From the NCBI GenBank assembly GCA_009760855.2, contig WPIO01000010.1, forward strand, positions 5,362,501-5,426,500: 64,000 nucleotides of DNA, read 5' to 3'. Of the stretch, positions 51,645 through 63,529 are shown piece after piece. The notes below the pieces were generated by a model that did not search any database, was not told the origin of the DNA, and saw only the letters and a program-made list of their open reading frames with translations. The stretch's first letter is position 1, and every line of letters starts with the position of its first letter. The DNA is from Cristatella mucedo. Taxonomy: Eukaryota > Bryozoa > Phylactolaemata > Cristatellidae. The translations under genes and the position numbers were made by a program.

Positions 51645-54600
51645 TTCCTTCCCCCTCTCTCTCTCTCTCTCTCACACTCTCTCTCACACACTCTCTCACA
51701 CACTCTCTCTCTCTCACTCTCATTCACTCTCATTCACTCTCTCTCTCTCTCTCTCTCGCTCGCTCGCTCTAGATTCGAACTCGGCTCGGCTGCCTGCCCA
51801 GCCAACCTGGTTTCGAATCTAACGGGCGACCAAGTGGGACAGGCCTGCGACTGACCAGATGGGGCCCTCGTCCATTGTCGACTGGACTCAGCAACACCCT
51901 CCAGCCTGCATGTCCTCCACTAGCTACGGATAACCGCAGATCAGTGGCCGTCGCAGCTCCGTTGTCGTACCTATACGGCCTAGGACAGCGGCTAGCTGGG
52001 CGGCCCCTAACTAGATTTGATGTGTCAGAAACTCGCCTGTGACGGGTGCTGGGAGACACAAACCTTCAGACCATTGAGGGCGCCGTGGGCCAGATAGATT
52101 CATTTGCAACTCGAATGGCCTTAGCCAAGCTTCGATGCTCCTGACAAGATATTTTGATAGTGTTCTTGCTTTCCATTGACAACCTCTTGTAAAAAGCAGC
52201 ATAACTAACATTATTGTTTACCTTGTACTAAGTTAGTCTTGCCCCACTCCCATGTGGGCTGGGGTAGTTCGATAACGCATTGTACCTTCTCTTCATAATA
52301 GCTATAATAGCAAACAGTTTGCTTAGAGGCCTAAGAAGGGTAAAGTTCTTGCACTTCACTCCCAGGGTAGTTGTTTTGAGTCCTGCCACAGACAATTCTT
52401 TATTGAACAGTGTAAGTTAGATGTGTATATGTTAAGGCTCTCCGGCAGCTATATAAAAAATGCTGTCGAATAGGCAAGCTTTTACTTTTTACTTGTCAGA
52501 GCAATATATCTCTACCTATCCTCTTTACACATGTGTATGCTGGAAAGAAGGCAAGTCAGTTGGTAGTAACACTATACAAAATATCAGTAACCGTGAGTGC
52601 ACATCAGTAAATTCAAATGGAGCGAGCAAAGCTGTGAGAACCACGCAGGGTTTTAACTTCTTTTTAAATGTCATCAAATCAGGTAATGTCGTGATGACTA
52701 CCGGTTGTGGGCTGTTCTGTGTTAAGATTATTACATTGAGGCTTGCCTCAACATCAGTCACGGTCAATGAGCCAGCTAGGCTGAGCTCAGAGCTTCCATG
52801 AAATGAATTGCTTGCTTTGCTGCCCAACAGCATTAGCATCATTTTCATCAGTTGCAGCTGTAGCAGCCGTGTGCCTCGGTTAGCTCCTCCAGAGCTCCAG
52901 GTGAGCCAAACAAACTAGCTTGGGTTTACTACAGAAACCACCAAACAGAACGACTGGCAGTCGACCTGCTTGACATGAAGCATTGCCGGCAGGTATTGTG
53001 GCTACTTAGTGATACAGTATCGTGGCTGCTTAGGGCAACTACAGGTAACATGGCACTAGCCACCTCAGCACTTATAAGGTACACGTTGGCTGTCGAAATT
53101 GAGGGGTTTCGTCCAGCAAGACTTTTTCTTGCTTACTTCCAGAGAAGACTTTGCGGTCATTAGCAACAGCACACTGAGCACTGTGTGTAACCACTGTCTC
53201 ACGCCTCTGTTAGAGGTGGCTGAGCATCGATACGAACCTTTAGAATATGCTGCTACTACCAATAACTAAACGGTATAGCATAATTACTTGTGTTAGGTTA
53301 TTCTTGAGGTAGTTTGATGCATCGGCAGACATGGCTAGTTAGACGGCCCGGGGCACCACCAGCTTGTCCGTGATGGCAAGGACTCGCTTGGAGAGCAACT
53401 GATCTTATTGCCACAATTTTTCGGCAAGGCAAAAATCCCCTGCAGGCGTAGCAAGCAGCCCTGGGAGCATCTGCCACAGTCATGCAGTAGTGCTGGTAAG
53501 GAAAGCATTGTTAACTGGGACTACATAATGACCCCATCCATGCCCATCGTAGCATAGCTAAGCAGAATCCCGTGGGGAAACGGCCAGGCTTCTGTAAAAG
53601 TACTTTTCCGAGATAGTTGCAGTACATAGCAAAGGTTGGAGCAGCTGACGGGTCACATGCCACTTGGTCATGGTCATAGGTCTCAGCAGCTCACTGGAAT
53701 CCCCACCTAATCAGTTGTAAGGCAATTCTGACAGCCTTATCCGTAAAAGATAAGCACTTGGGCATTGGACTCGACTGTGCAGTGCTGGATATGTTGACCC
53801 AAATAATGAAGAGTACTTCTAAGTAGGTTCACTCTGCCCATATTATGCTCCTTCTGTTAGTGAAGCCAGATCAAGGAGCAGTGCGAAACCAGGATGTCCT
53901 TACTGGCAAGTACATTATTATTATCGAGTACATCAAGTACATTATTAGTATGGCTCGGTAGGTTTACGATCATGCTCCTAGAATAGGACTCACACTGCCT
54001 AAGCAACAGCCTTTCCCTCGCCTGTTGCTAGGGTGCCAACTTAAGTATAACAATAATTATAAGATATTTTCTTAGGACCCGACGAGGGCTTAATCTCTAA
54101 CTAGGCATGCATTGCCTCAGCATGCATGAGCACATACAGGGCACATCATATGGATAGGCAGATGTTTCGAGGAACAGGTTGGTTTATAGCTGCTTCTTCA
54201 ATACCGTCAAGTCAGGAGATGTTCTAACGTCAGCCGGGAGTGAGTTCCATGCTTTGGGAGCATAGGAAATAAGGAAATGATCTGAAAAGGATTTTAGTTC
54301 GGTTCGAGGCACAGCTCAACGACTCTAATCAGAGGAGCAGGTGGTAGGATGCATAGCCTGATTGGGCAGTAGTTCGGGTGGATATGATGGCCAGACCATG
54401 CTCATTAAGGAGCCTAGACAGCCAGAGACAAAACCTAAGCCAGTGTGCTTCTTGATGGGATGCTGGAGCAGATCGGTGGGAGGCAATGCCATTTAGCAAC
54501 AGGGATGCTCGTGACCGACAGGCCTAGCTGAAGAGTTTGGCACTAACAGCAAGAGTCTTACTTTGCAGGCTGGAAGATCTCGGAGTATTGGGTTTCAGAA

Positions 54601-57600
54601 AATAGAGACCCGATTTTAGAAATATACTGACCTGCTTGAACTTAGTTTGCCTGCTTCCCTGTCTCATTTCATTATAGTACGTCGGGCCTCTCTTAAAAGC
54701 TCTCACGTGAGCGCCCTTGTAAAAGCTGCCAGTTACCAGTAGTGTGGAGTTGTTATGCACACACTATATCGGCTCCTCTATACTCAAGTCCTTTGCCGTA
54801 AACGTGCCTCTAACGGTGATTGTCTGTGCAGACAAGTGGCAAATACTGGTTTACAATACTGGTAGACTTGTGCTGTATACTGGTAGCTGTATTTATTCAT
54901 CCTGAGCTTGCCTGTCTGTGGCATGCATGAACGTGTGCATTTCTCTCCTGAGCTTGTCTGTTGGATACCTGTACCCGTGCATCTCTATGGCTGCTGCCTC
55001 TCATGCCACCTGAGTGGTGCTGAGGTTTGTTTTGGAAATCTACCTCTCACGTATTGCCTATTATTGTGATGTGTAGGTGCAGTTGCACGTCCATCTGGAC
55101 GGAGCAATACGTCTGTCGACCGCGTGGGAGCTGTCAAGGTAATTCTGTTTTTTGTGCAAACGCACCACATGCTGAGAGAAATTTCTGCCTCAGTTTAAGA
55201 ATTTCCTTATGTCAGAGTGCTGCTATTTCCAATTGATTTTCTTTTTATGGATCGTAATGAAGAGAGAAAAATATTGCAATACCTGGCGTATCCAGCTTAG
55301 ATGAGCTCAAGGCCAAAGTTATCCTAACAAGCCCCGAGACACTGACTACTTTTCTTGAGAGATTTCAGTATTTTGCTCCATCATACGTGTAAGTATGTGC
55401 TATGTTAGTGATTAAGTCTTATTTCAATTGACCTGGTCTTATATAATAATATTCATAATGCATTTGATATAGCACCCTCAGATAACTCAACCTCTTTCTA
55501 GGCACTTTACATTTGCTGCAAATCAAGCACAATAAAATGGTTAGTGGTAGCATGCTCAATAAGCAACACGAATAACATGGTTAGGGGTGCCGTGCACAGG
55601 GTCAGCATACAAGTGTGGTTAGTGGCAGCATGCGCAGTGTCAGCATGCATGAGCACATAACAGACAAATCGCAGGGACTCACTGAATGCGGTGATACATA
55701 GATGCGTTTTTAGTTTCTGTACGACGGCCTGTCTATTGGAGACTAAGTGGATGTAGCAAGCCTTTGGCTGCACGACATGGACGAGCTCTCTACAGAACCA
55801 TCTAGCAAGTGAAGGGTTTTTGAAGCCAGCCCAATGTGTGTATCAAGTTTGGTTTGACTCAAATGCCAACATCGTGACTCGGCAAACCTTAAAGGGGCTC
55901 ATAATACCCTCTCTACTACTTCCGTCCACCATTGCTTATTGCTTCCTTGCTGTTCTGTCGAAAATAAGGTGTGCTTTTACAACTAGGGACAGAAATTATC
56001 ATGCCTTGCCACACCGGCATGCTGGTATTTCTTAAGCTACCATATACTCTCTTTCTAGCATGCAGCAAGAACAAGAGGTACTTTCCTTGTGGCCCTAGAG
56101 CTGAATGCAAAACCTTAGCTGTCCATGGCTCAATGGCATTATATTGGAAAAGAGTGAAATCTGTTGGTAGAAACTCAGCCTTTTTACAGTGCTTTGCTGC
56201 CCGAACGTATACCTTAGTTCTAGAAAGCAAGAAGAATAGGCCATTTCGTCCTCGGGAGTTTAAAATGTGATCCTCAAAACCTAGTGCTGAAGTTTTATTA
56301 ACTCACCCAACTTGTTTCGAAAAATGACATAACTTATGTCTGCCACAGGTATAAACCCTGAAGCGCTATGGCACAAGTATTCTCTATTTAAGAAGGTGCT
56401 AGTAGAAGGGCCAGTATCTCAATACGTACGTGTATAATCCGAGAAAGTCCGTCTTCTTTCCCCCACATAATAATATTGTCGGCAGGGCATTTTGCAGCTC
56501 ACAAGATTGTTGTAGTTTTCAGCAAACATCTAAACAATCACTTCTGTGCACTACTATGTAAGAATTCCTATCAAATTCCTGGCATCTCATTCATCTGCTA
56601 CGCTGGTTTGGCCCAGTGGTTGAGGTGTGCACCCGACAAAGGTCAATGAGAATGTATTTGATAGCCGATCTCAAGGGCCCAAGCCCCATGGCATACGTTT
56701 GAAGTGCCTGAATAAGGAGCTACATGAACGAATTAAATTTTGGTATACTATCTGCTCTGTAGCTTGCTACCCTTTGTTCATTTTTCCAAAACCATGTTAT
56801 GTATTTCAGTAGATCCCAGACCATTGGGCCATCACCTGAACAAGGTATCAGTTTAATTACAATGAGTTTTAAAAAGCATAAACAATACTAGTTTGATTAG
56901 TTTGGAGGCTAAGTAATTAGGCTAAAAGAATGACATTCCGATGTATTCAAATTAAACCGACTCTGCTCTGTGTGTATGGTTTGTTTCTGAATATATCTCT
57001 TTAACCCAGATATCTGGATCATACACAAAGAGTTCTCAAATTGATCAATGTGATTATAAATCAATTTTTCTATGGCTACACGTAGGTCCGTGTTGCTAAT
57101 ATTGAAACCATGCCTGCCTTGTACATATTCCCATGAGAAAAATAAATCTTATTACAAGCGCTTTTCGCATGCTGGAAAGGAAGCTTGCAATTTATTAGTG
57201 ACAGAAGCACAACTTCAGCTTGCATCAGCACATTAAGGGAGATGGACGTGCACAGAGCCATGGCACTGGGAAACGTTTGGGTCTTGATTTTCTTTTAGAT
57301 ATTGTAAAATCAGACGATATCGTGATATCAGGCAGGAGTGAGTTCAATGCTCTGGAACCATAGCACTCAATGCACTGTATCTATGAATCTGAAGATTCTA
57401 AATGAGGCACTGTCGTACGCACTGAGTCAGAGAAGGGGTCCTACGATTAGAGGCACGAGAAAGAAGCATGACTGATAGTCCTCCATCTTCTTTGTACTTT
57501 TGCCTTGCTGCAACTAGCCATTTTCATTTTTCCCAATGCCTCTGACCAGTGGAACATTTATAAAGGCAATTGTTCGGCTTTAGCATGCTCGTTTACCTCT

Positions 57601-60114
57601 TCATGTGGCTTGCTATAGCAACCGCTTTCTTTTAATTGTGGAGGCCTCACTTTGGTTGCCAAGCAGATTGGCTTAATAATAATAGTTATAATGCACTTGA
57701 GAAAGCGCCCTCAGAGAACTCAATCTCTTTCTGGGCGCTTTACATTTGCTGCAAAGGGAAATGCAATTGAATGGTGAGTAATATCATGCTTGATAAACAA
57801 CATCAATAACTTGTTTAGGGATGACATGCACAGGGTCAGCATGCAGATGTGGTTAGTGGCAGCATGCACAGTGTCAGCACGCATAAGCACATGAAGGACG
57901 AATCACAGGGACCCACTAAACGCTGTCCTAAATAGGTGTTTTCAAGTTCTTAAATGTGGTCAAGTCAGGGGATGTTCTGACACAAGTTGGGAGGGAGTTC
58001 CAGGCTTTGGGAGCATACAAACTAAATGCACGGTCTCTAAAGGATTTGAGGTTTTTTTGATCACGATAGCTTACAATAACACGATGCATGTGGCGCCAGA
58101 TTTTACAAGCTATAATTCTCTTTAGGGAACTCCATGCAAGTTTACCTGCTCGGCCGTAAACTCATACTTAATAATACTGATAATAATAATGCATTTGTAT
58201 AGCACCCTCAGAGAACTTACTCTCCTTCGAGGCACTTCAGGTATGCTGTAAAGAAAGCATAGTAAAATGGCTAGTGGTCACATGCAACAAGCCTAACATG
58301 GTTAGATTAGCTCAAAGGCATGTGTGTAGTCGGGCTGGTTGCGATCTGCTGGTTGCTCTACCCTGGAGGCCTTTCACATTGGTTGTATAGCATTCCCCAT
58401 CCTTACACAGTTTAAGCCGGGCCTAATTTTGCTTTCTGGAGTTAAAAATGCATTTAATCGTATTTCACTGCATGAAGAATTGCTCATAGTATGCGAGACT
58501 TTGCAGTATTATTATATTCTCAGCCAATAGTTGCATTCAAAATTCTGCATTGGTGCTGAGACGGATTTCTTTGTAGTGGTGATCTTGATGCAATTCGACG
58601 ACTTGCAAAGGAATTTGCAGAAGACTGCAAAAAGGATAACATAATCTACTGTGAAGCAAGATATTGTCCACATCTTATGGTATGGCACTTCTTTTAGAGC
58701 ATCCGTAGTAGTACAAATCTCAAATCCTTGAAGACGGCACCTTTAGTTTTTGTGCTCCCAAAGACTAGATCTCACTCTCGACTTGCATCACGATATCTCC
58801 TGACTTGTCCACATTTAAAAAGAAACTACAAATGCATCCATTTATCCAGGACATTAGTGGGTTTATGTGATTCGTCCTTTCTGTGCTTATGCGTGCTGAC
58901 ACTACGCATGCTGCCGCTAGCCATACTTGCATGCTATCCCTGTGCATGTCACCCCTAACCGTGTTATTTTTGTTGTTTATTGAGCATGCTACCACTAACC
59001 ATTCGATCGTGCTTCCTTTGCAGCAAATGTAACAGTCTTAGAAAGAGATCGAGTTTTCTGAAGATGCTATATCAAATGTATTACTACTATTATTATTGTT
59101 ATCCATTGTCAGCAAGGTTGCCTTAACGAGGTCCTAACAGTTTAATCACGTTGTATTATTCGTTCTGGATGTAGTGTAGATCCTCTTGCTGTATAGCAAC
59201 TGACCTGAAAAATGGCTGCTAGTTTTGCATGGCAGCACGTATCTCATTCATTTCAGAGCATTTGTAGGGCAGCTTATTTTGTTCTGCACAGTAGTAGCTT
59301 AACTTATGCCAAAAAGCTTATTTTACTTTGTAAGTTTCGAGAGGAAGTTAAAACCTGTTAGCCTGCATTCGGCACCTTTGCAACCATATTGAACTGTCTA
59401 ACAGAGCAAATTAGGAGTCGGTGAACTTAATCTTTCCGACCTATTAAGCTATTCTGAAAATCTGTAACTTCCTTGGGTCCTGCCTACTTTATTTGCTGTA
59501 CCAGCTAACTTCAGGACCAGATGAAGTTCATGCATTCATATTCAAATATTGATGCTGGGTGAGCTCGTTGCAGCTTTGGATGAGCTGTGGGTGCATATAG
59601 CGCTGTCAACTGAGCAGCGTTCTCTGAGCAGGGGATCATTTTAAGAATGTTCACTGCGATAATGCTGTTATACAAGTCTCATAATCTCATTATTAGTTGA
59701 CTGGCTTGTCAGCTAGTCTTTGCTGCACTGTCCAGACCGACTTTTTTGAGCTAACATATGCTAGTAGATAACATTTTTCTCATGCTCAGCTTCTGCAGTA
59801 GTTAACTATACATTGCGCTAGACTGTTGCGAGCTGGATGCAGATTTTCGTGATAGAGAATGCATGCTATTTACAACTACATCAACTCATAAAGTTGTGGA
59901 GTGTATCGTTGGAAAGCTACACTAACACAAGCCACGTTGCATCTAGCTAGGTTGACTGTAAGCTAGTGCAAGATGGACTTTAATTTTTTTCAGACGGGTG
60001 GTTCAATCAGCCCTGATAGTGTAGTTAAGGCCGTTTGTGATGTTTTCCGCAAAGAAGGGGAATACCATGGCATCACGCTTCGAAGCATACTGTGCATGAT
60101 GCGGGCGCAGCCAG
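51155..60114 (+). CDS. ADA: Adenosine deaminase, 5' half of gene (five exons, incomplete at right edge)
   Basis: Exons 51155-51193, 55077-55138, 55263-55388, 58577-58679 and 59994-60114, all with GT-AG borders and matched phase, encode about 150 residues. ADA hydrolyses adenosine and deoxyadenosine to inosine forms, a zinc enzyme of purine salvage. Visible motifs in order: zinc-ligand LHVHLDGAIR (human LHVHLDGSIK), LTTFLERFQYFAPSY (human LPDFLAKFDYYMP), RRLAKEF...YCEARYCPHL (human KRIAYEF...YVEVRYSPHL), and SILCMMRAQP (human SILCCMRHQP). RYCPHL places it with ADA1-type rather than ADAL/MAPDA. The catalytic C-terminal half (HAGE, SLNTDDP region) was not found before 64000. A stretch of about 12 residues present in human between PHL and SPD is absent, by a missed micro-exon or a shorter loop. 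Introns are full of LINE fragments, mostly antisense. Confidence 0.9.
51260..51775. repeat. (CT)n-rich microsatellite cluster
   Basis: CT-rich patches in ADA intron 1, with a nearly pure run at about 51577-51640 and further CT/CACT runs to 51770. Open frames here (Ser/Leu or Arg/Glu repeats) are artefacts. Confidence 0.95.
51780..54035. other. ADA intron 1, mostly unassigned
   Basis: A short LINE-B-like piece (minus) lies at about 52645-52720 (TTCTTTTTAAATGTCATCAA). No exon seen; exon 1 and exon 2 join in phase. Confidence 0.5.
54040..54560 (-). mobile_element. LINE-B 3' end
   Basis: Antisense of the C-terminal block (GGGAGTGAGTTCCATGCTTT, GTCAAGTCAGGAGATGTTCT) and a diverged 3' UTR. ADA intron 1. 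Confidence 0.75.
55077..55138 (+). CDS. ADA: ADA exon 2 (zinc-binding HxH)
   Basis: Acceptor GATGTGTAG|GTG and donor TCAAG|GTAATT. It encodes VQLHVHLDGAIRLSTAWELS. The two His and the Asp correspond to human H15, H17 and D19 of the active site. Confidence 0.92.
55263..55388 (+). CDS. ADA: ADA exon 3
   Basis: Acceptor AATGAAG|A and donor TACGT|GTAAGT; the intron before it is only 124 bases. It encodes REKNIAIPGVSSLDELKAK, then a segment with LTTFLERFQYFAPSY, aligned with human RRRGIALPANTAEGLL through DFLAKFDYYMP. A later AG at 55298 would delete the IAIPG segment, so the upstream acceptor was chosen. Confidence 0.88.
55443..55740 (-). mobile_element. LINE-B 3' end
   Basis: AT-rich tail, stem-loop (ATAGCACCCTC...AGGCACTTTAC) and 3' UTR with repeated AGGGTCAGCAT-type motifs. 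ADA intron 3. Confidence 0.85.
55775..56590. other. ADA intron 3, unassigned
   Basis: Overlapping open frames at 55820-56270 on both strands lack motifs. No phase-compatible exon is needed here. Confidence 0.4.
56600..56745 (+). mobile_element. tRNA-derived SINE
   Basis: Box A-like GGTTTGGCCCAGTGGTTGAG and weak box B-like GGGCCCAAGCCCC, then the common tail. Confidence 0.75.
57175..57460 (-). mobile_element. LINE fragment, diverged
   Basis: TTGTAAAATCAGACGATATC and GGAGTGAGTTCAATGCTCTG correspond to the antisense LINE-B C-terminal block. Confidence 0.65.
57676..58056 (-). mobile_element. LINE-B 3' end, well preserved
   Basis: AAT tail, stem-loop AAAGCGCCCTC...GGGCGCTTT, 3' UTR and C-terminal block, truncated at 58055. 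Very similar to 42066-42480. Confidence 0.88.
58165..58320 (-). mobile_element. LINE-B 3' end, short
   Basis: (AAT)n, ATAGCACCCTCAGAGAACTT and the start of the 3' UTR. Confidence 0.8.
58577..58679 (+). CDS. ADA: ADA exon 4
   Basis: Acceptor TTCTTTGTAG|T and donor CTTATG|GTATGG. It encodes GDLDAIRRLAKEFAEDCKK followed by IIYCEARYCPHLM, matching human REAIKRIAYEF through VVYVEVRYSPHLL. The two-base phase from exon 3 fits. Confidence 0.9.
58715..59105 (+). mobile_element. LINE-B 3' end
   Basis: CTCAAATCCTTGAAGACGGC through the 3' UTR to ATGCTATATCAAATGTATTA and an ATT tail. ADA intron 4, the only clearly sense copy in this gene. Confidence 0.85.
59110..59990. other. ADA intron 4 remainder, unassigned
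   Basis: A micro-exon restoring the residues missing between exons 4 and 5 would have to lie here or at 58680-58715; none was recognised. Confidence 0.4.
59994..60114 (+). CDS. ADA: ADA exon 5
   Basis: Acceptor AATTTTTTTCAG|ACG and donor CAGCCAG|GTAAGC. It encodes TGGSISPDSVVKAVCDVF, then a segment ending GITLRSILCMMRAQP, matching human GDLTPDEVVALVGQGL through GVKARSILCCMRHQP. It ends one base into a codon; the next exon was not located. Confidence 0.92.
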
Positions 60115-61745
60115 GTAAGCCTGCTGCTTCGAACTGAGGCAGCTTGCAAGCTTGCAGTTACAGGCACTGCTACAGTGGCTGATTCTTTCTCAGTGGCGAC
60201 TGATAAGGTCTGCATCCTGGTGACCGGTGGTTTTCAGCATGCCAACCTGCTTTCATCCACGATTAGCATTAGTCGCAAATAGGCCAAAGCAGACTCTCAT
60301 TCATTTTTGCAATGCCATTGCACCGTGATTTGTGATTAATCTAATTGCTATTTTAATTCTACTCTGACTAGCCCTTGTATAGTAATTTATTAAAACCCTT
60401 CAAAACAGATTAAAGGAATAAATATTTTATTAGAGTAGAACTTGTGTATCGGCATCCTCTAAATATGCATCATATCTCTCATGTCTCGTTATATTATATC
60501 TGCATGCTGAACGCCTTCTGCCAGCAGCTATGTATAGTCTCTTCTAATCGTAGTTTTTTTAGCCAAGAAACAGAGCAGGTGAGAGAGACAGACAGATAGA
60601 CATAGACAGACAGACAGTCATGTGATTATTGACTGCTAATTCCCATTCACTTTCCCACTATAATATAATGTTTGTTTGCTACATGCTGAATCCGGCTCAT
60701 ACTCAGAATAGAAACACGGTGAATGAACTCAACAATTAAAAAGTGATTATGAAAATTTTCAGTATTGTGGGGCCAAAATACACAAATCAAAAGGGTGGTC
60801 GGATCAATTCACCATGCAAGTACATGAAGTGAGTGAGATACTGGATTGGAGTGAGAGGGCCACCGGTCACCCACCCCTGAAGCATTTCTAAACGTATACT
60901 CAGATTAATTTTGTGCTAATGGCAGTCAAATGGTTCCAAAGAAAATAGTGTATCAAGTATAATTCCATAAAATGCAGTGCCTTATATCTGAGTATTCTGG
61001 TAGCTTGCTAGCATCACCTATGCAACAGTTTACTGCCAGTATGCTGTAAGAATTCTGGTGATTTACGGCATCGCAACTACATAACAGCAAACAGACTGCC
61101 TATGTAATGAGTTTTGAAAATGGGTTAGCGACTAAAGGGACGCGGAAAGGGAGCAGTGCCCATACACCTCGAGGAGTGCACTACTCAAATGTCTCCATAT
61201 GTTTTAAGTATAACCTGTCCATCTAATGGCATTTGGATGGGAACACACTCTGTTCTCGCTGTGTTTCTTACAGTACGCTGTTGAAAGAGCAGGGTATCAA
61301 AAATAGCAGCTTTGGAAGAACCGGCAGTGGCAAATGACCAAGATCCGGATATTGGGTTTTAATTATGGGGCAAACGTTTCTTGCTCCTGTGAGAGCCCGA
61401 TCGGCAGAAAACGCCAAATGGCGCTCAGAGAGCTTTGCTGCCAGATACACTGTCTAGGCTAGTTTTTTCTTTAAAATGCTCACTCGATTGAATCTCACTT
61501 CATTCCTAGTTGAAGGTCCTCACTCATGAATCTCCTTGTAGAAGCAAGCAGTTCCTTTTTTATTTTAGCTGAAAATCTACAATACGATTGCGACTCTTGA
61601 TTTCCGACTGCAAAACTAATAAAAGAAATAGCGATGAAAAAATGTTTAATGCCGCAGAAGAGTTATCTCTTATCAAGGTACTTTAAATGTGTTCGAAGGA
61701 TTGGAAATAAGTAAATTAGTTAATGATAAACTAGTAGAGTTTCAG
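60115..61745. other. After ADA exon 5, unassigned
   Basis: Presumed ADA intron 5. Searched by eye for the next expected segment (WSPKVVELC..., LAGDE); not found. Confidence 0.4.
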
Positions 61746-61779
61746 CACTTGTGAGTACACTGAGGATAATTTATGATTA

Positions 61780-62180
61780 AAGAACAAATAGTTGGAGGAT
61801 GGGCGGGTTTTCGCTTCTTTTTAAATGTAGTCAAGTTAGAGGATGACGTGCAGTCAGTCTGGAGTCTGTTCCAGGCTTTGGCAGCATGGAAATGAAGGCA
61901 AGATCTCAAACAGTTGTGTTTAGGTAGCTTCACAGCTTAAGGAATAGAATCGGAAGAGCTGATGGTACTACGAGAAGCCTGTTTAGGAAGTATTTCTGAT
62001 GTATAGGCTGGATCAAGAAAATGAAGCATCACAAAAGTGTGAGTAACAGAACCTTAAAGTACAGAGCTTATTCGGAAGCCAGTTCAGCTCGCAGACAAGT
62101 GATGTCATGCAATAGTTTCAAGGTTCACTGCAGACAGGCCAGGCTGCATCGTTTTTCACCTACTGTGAGCCTCATATTAC
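61780..62180 (-). mobile_element. LINE-B-related fragment, diverged
   Basis: TTCTTTTTAAATGTAGTCAA and TTCCAGGCTTTGGCAGCATG are the antisense C-terminal block; the encoded FKKK...NRLQTDCTSSSNLTTF is still visible. Confidence 0.7.
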
Positions 62181-62412
62181 AAAAGTAAGTCTTGCAGCTA
62201 GCTAATTACCCCAGGTTTTACTGGATGTCACAGCTGCTTAGGCTAGCATTTCTGGGGTATTATAATCTAAGAAAGTTCCATTTTTCAATTATAAGTAGTT
62301 AAAATAAGGAGGAAAAGTTCGAATGGAATTGAAGAGATTGACAGAGATTACGTGCAGATACTTTGGGAGATAGCCCATGTTTTTCAGTCTTAATCCGACT
62401 GTGATACAATAA

Positions 62413-62563
62413 TAATATAATTAAAATATAATTCATGTGTATAGGGCCCTAAGAGGACTTTATTCAGGTGCTTCACAAGTGCCACTGGGCTCGAGCCCAC
62501 GACCTCGGCCAGACTTTGCTCGGGGCGAGAACCTTAACCACTGGGCCAAATCAGCACGGCAAT
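62413..62563 (-). mobile_element. tRNA-derived SINE, best preserved copy
   Basis: Minus strand: CCGTGCTGATTTGGCCCAGT (box A), GTGGGCTCGAGCCC (box B), linker CACTTGTGAAGCACCTGAAT, tail AGTCCTCTTAGGGCCCTATA and a TAAT-rich end. Confidence 0.85.
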
Positions 62564-62569
62564 ACTAAT

Positions 62570-63200
62570 GAGTGTAGTTCGTTTGTATGGCACCCTAAGA
62601 GAAATTAATCTCTGTGTGGGTAATTTATAACTCACTGCAAGAGAATCAGTACCCTAAGGTTAGTGACATGCAAGGCATCAAGCATGCAAAACATAATCAT
62701 GCTTAGGGCTGGCATGCTAAAGCAAGCATGAAGACACTCGCGGCCAAGACGTCTATATGGAACATGCACGGAATCGTGCACGTGTACTATTGCAAAAGAG
62801 CACGGGACAAAAACTACAAGGTAACTGGTGCCAGAGGAAGGCTGACGAGAACACAGACGTCCTGAACTGAGTTTTAAAGAATGCAAGATGATTGTTGATA
62901 GTGATTGTACTGGGAAGAATGTTCCATGCAATGAGGTCAGGTAGACAGGCTGGTGCTTACAAATGAGGTGACCTCTAGGCCAGCCTTAGGGTCTCGAAAA
63001 CGAAACGACGCATGATAGGGAGCCAGTTAAGCTCGAACTGAAGTGGCAAAGCAGAGTTCAAGTTTTTGGAGCAGTGATAGCAGAACTGGCCAAAGTGCTT
63101 GGGGCTATTGTAAACCTTGATGGGCCTACTACCGTGATCATGTAAAGTACAACTCGAAAGCTCTATGTCGTTGCATGCTTGAAAGAGCATTAAGCAGAGG
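62570..63200 (-). mobile_element. LINE 3' half, related family
   Basis: ATGGCACCCTAAGAGAAATTAATCTC begins the 3' end (shown in part); upstream coding pieces include LNSALPLQFELNWLP followed by RRFVFETLRL, matching the LINE LHWLP block. Confidence 0.7.
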
Positions 63201-63529
63201 CTCTGAATAGAGAAAGGTTAAGCTATTGATAAAGCAATTAATAAATTGAAAGGATAGACAACTCTGCAGGTTAGCCATAATCTTCAACTGCAAATGAAAT
63301 AAAGTGAAAGTGCACTTCGAATAGTGCTATCCAATCAATGGGGGTCTAACTCGGAGTAAGCCTATGGATAGTGTTGTAAGAGCTGCCTGTATTTTTAAAA
63401 TTAAAGTTTGTTGTGCTCAATAAACTCCATTCTATTGGTTGGTGTTGTTGACTCATTGAGTGTGCAAAAGCACAAGACTAGCATGCTTAGAAAATTATTC
63501 AAAAGCACGTAAGAAAACATTCTGGGCCC

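Noticed and set aside
51222-51772. Ser/Leu and Arg/Glu repeat frames on both strands
   Set aside because: Simple CT repeats inside ADA intron 1.
55971-56270. 99-codon plus-strand frame
   Set aside because: Open on both strands, no motif, and not needed by the ADA exon chain.
56351-56410. Possible exon INPEALWHKYSLFKK with AG/GT borders
   Set aside because: Its phase does not fit between ADA exons 3 and 4, which already join correctly.
58339-58530. Plus-strand frame with GVKNAFNRISLHEEL, resembling an RT catalytic block
   Set aside because: Too short and isolated to assign to a LINE family; noted only as a possible relic in ADA intron 3.
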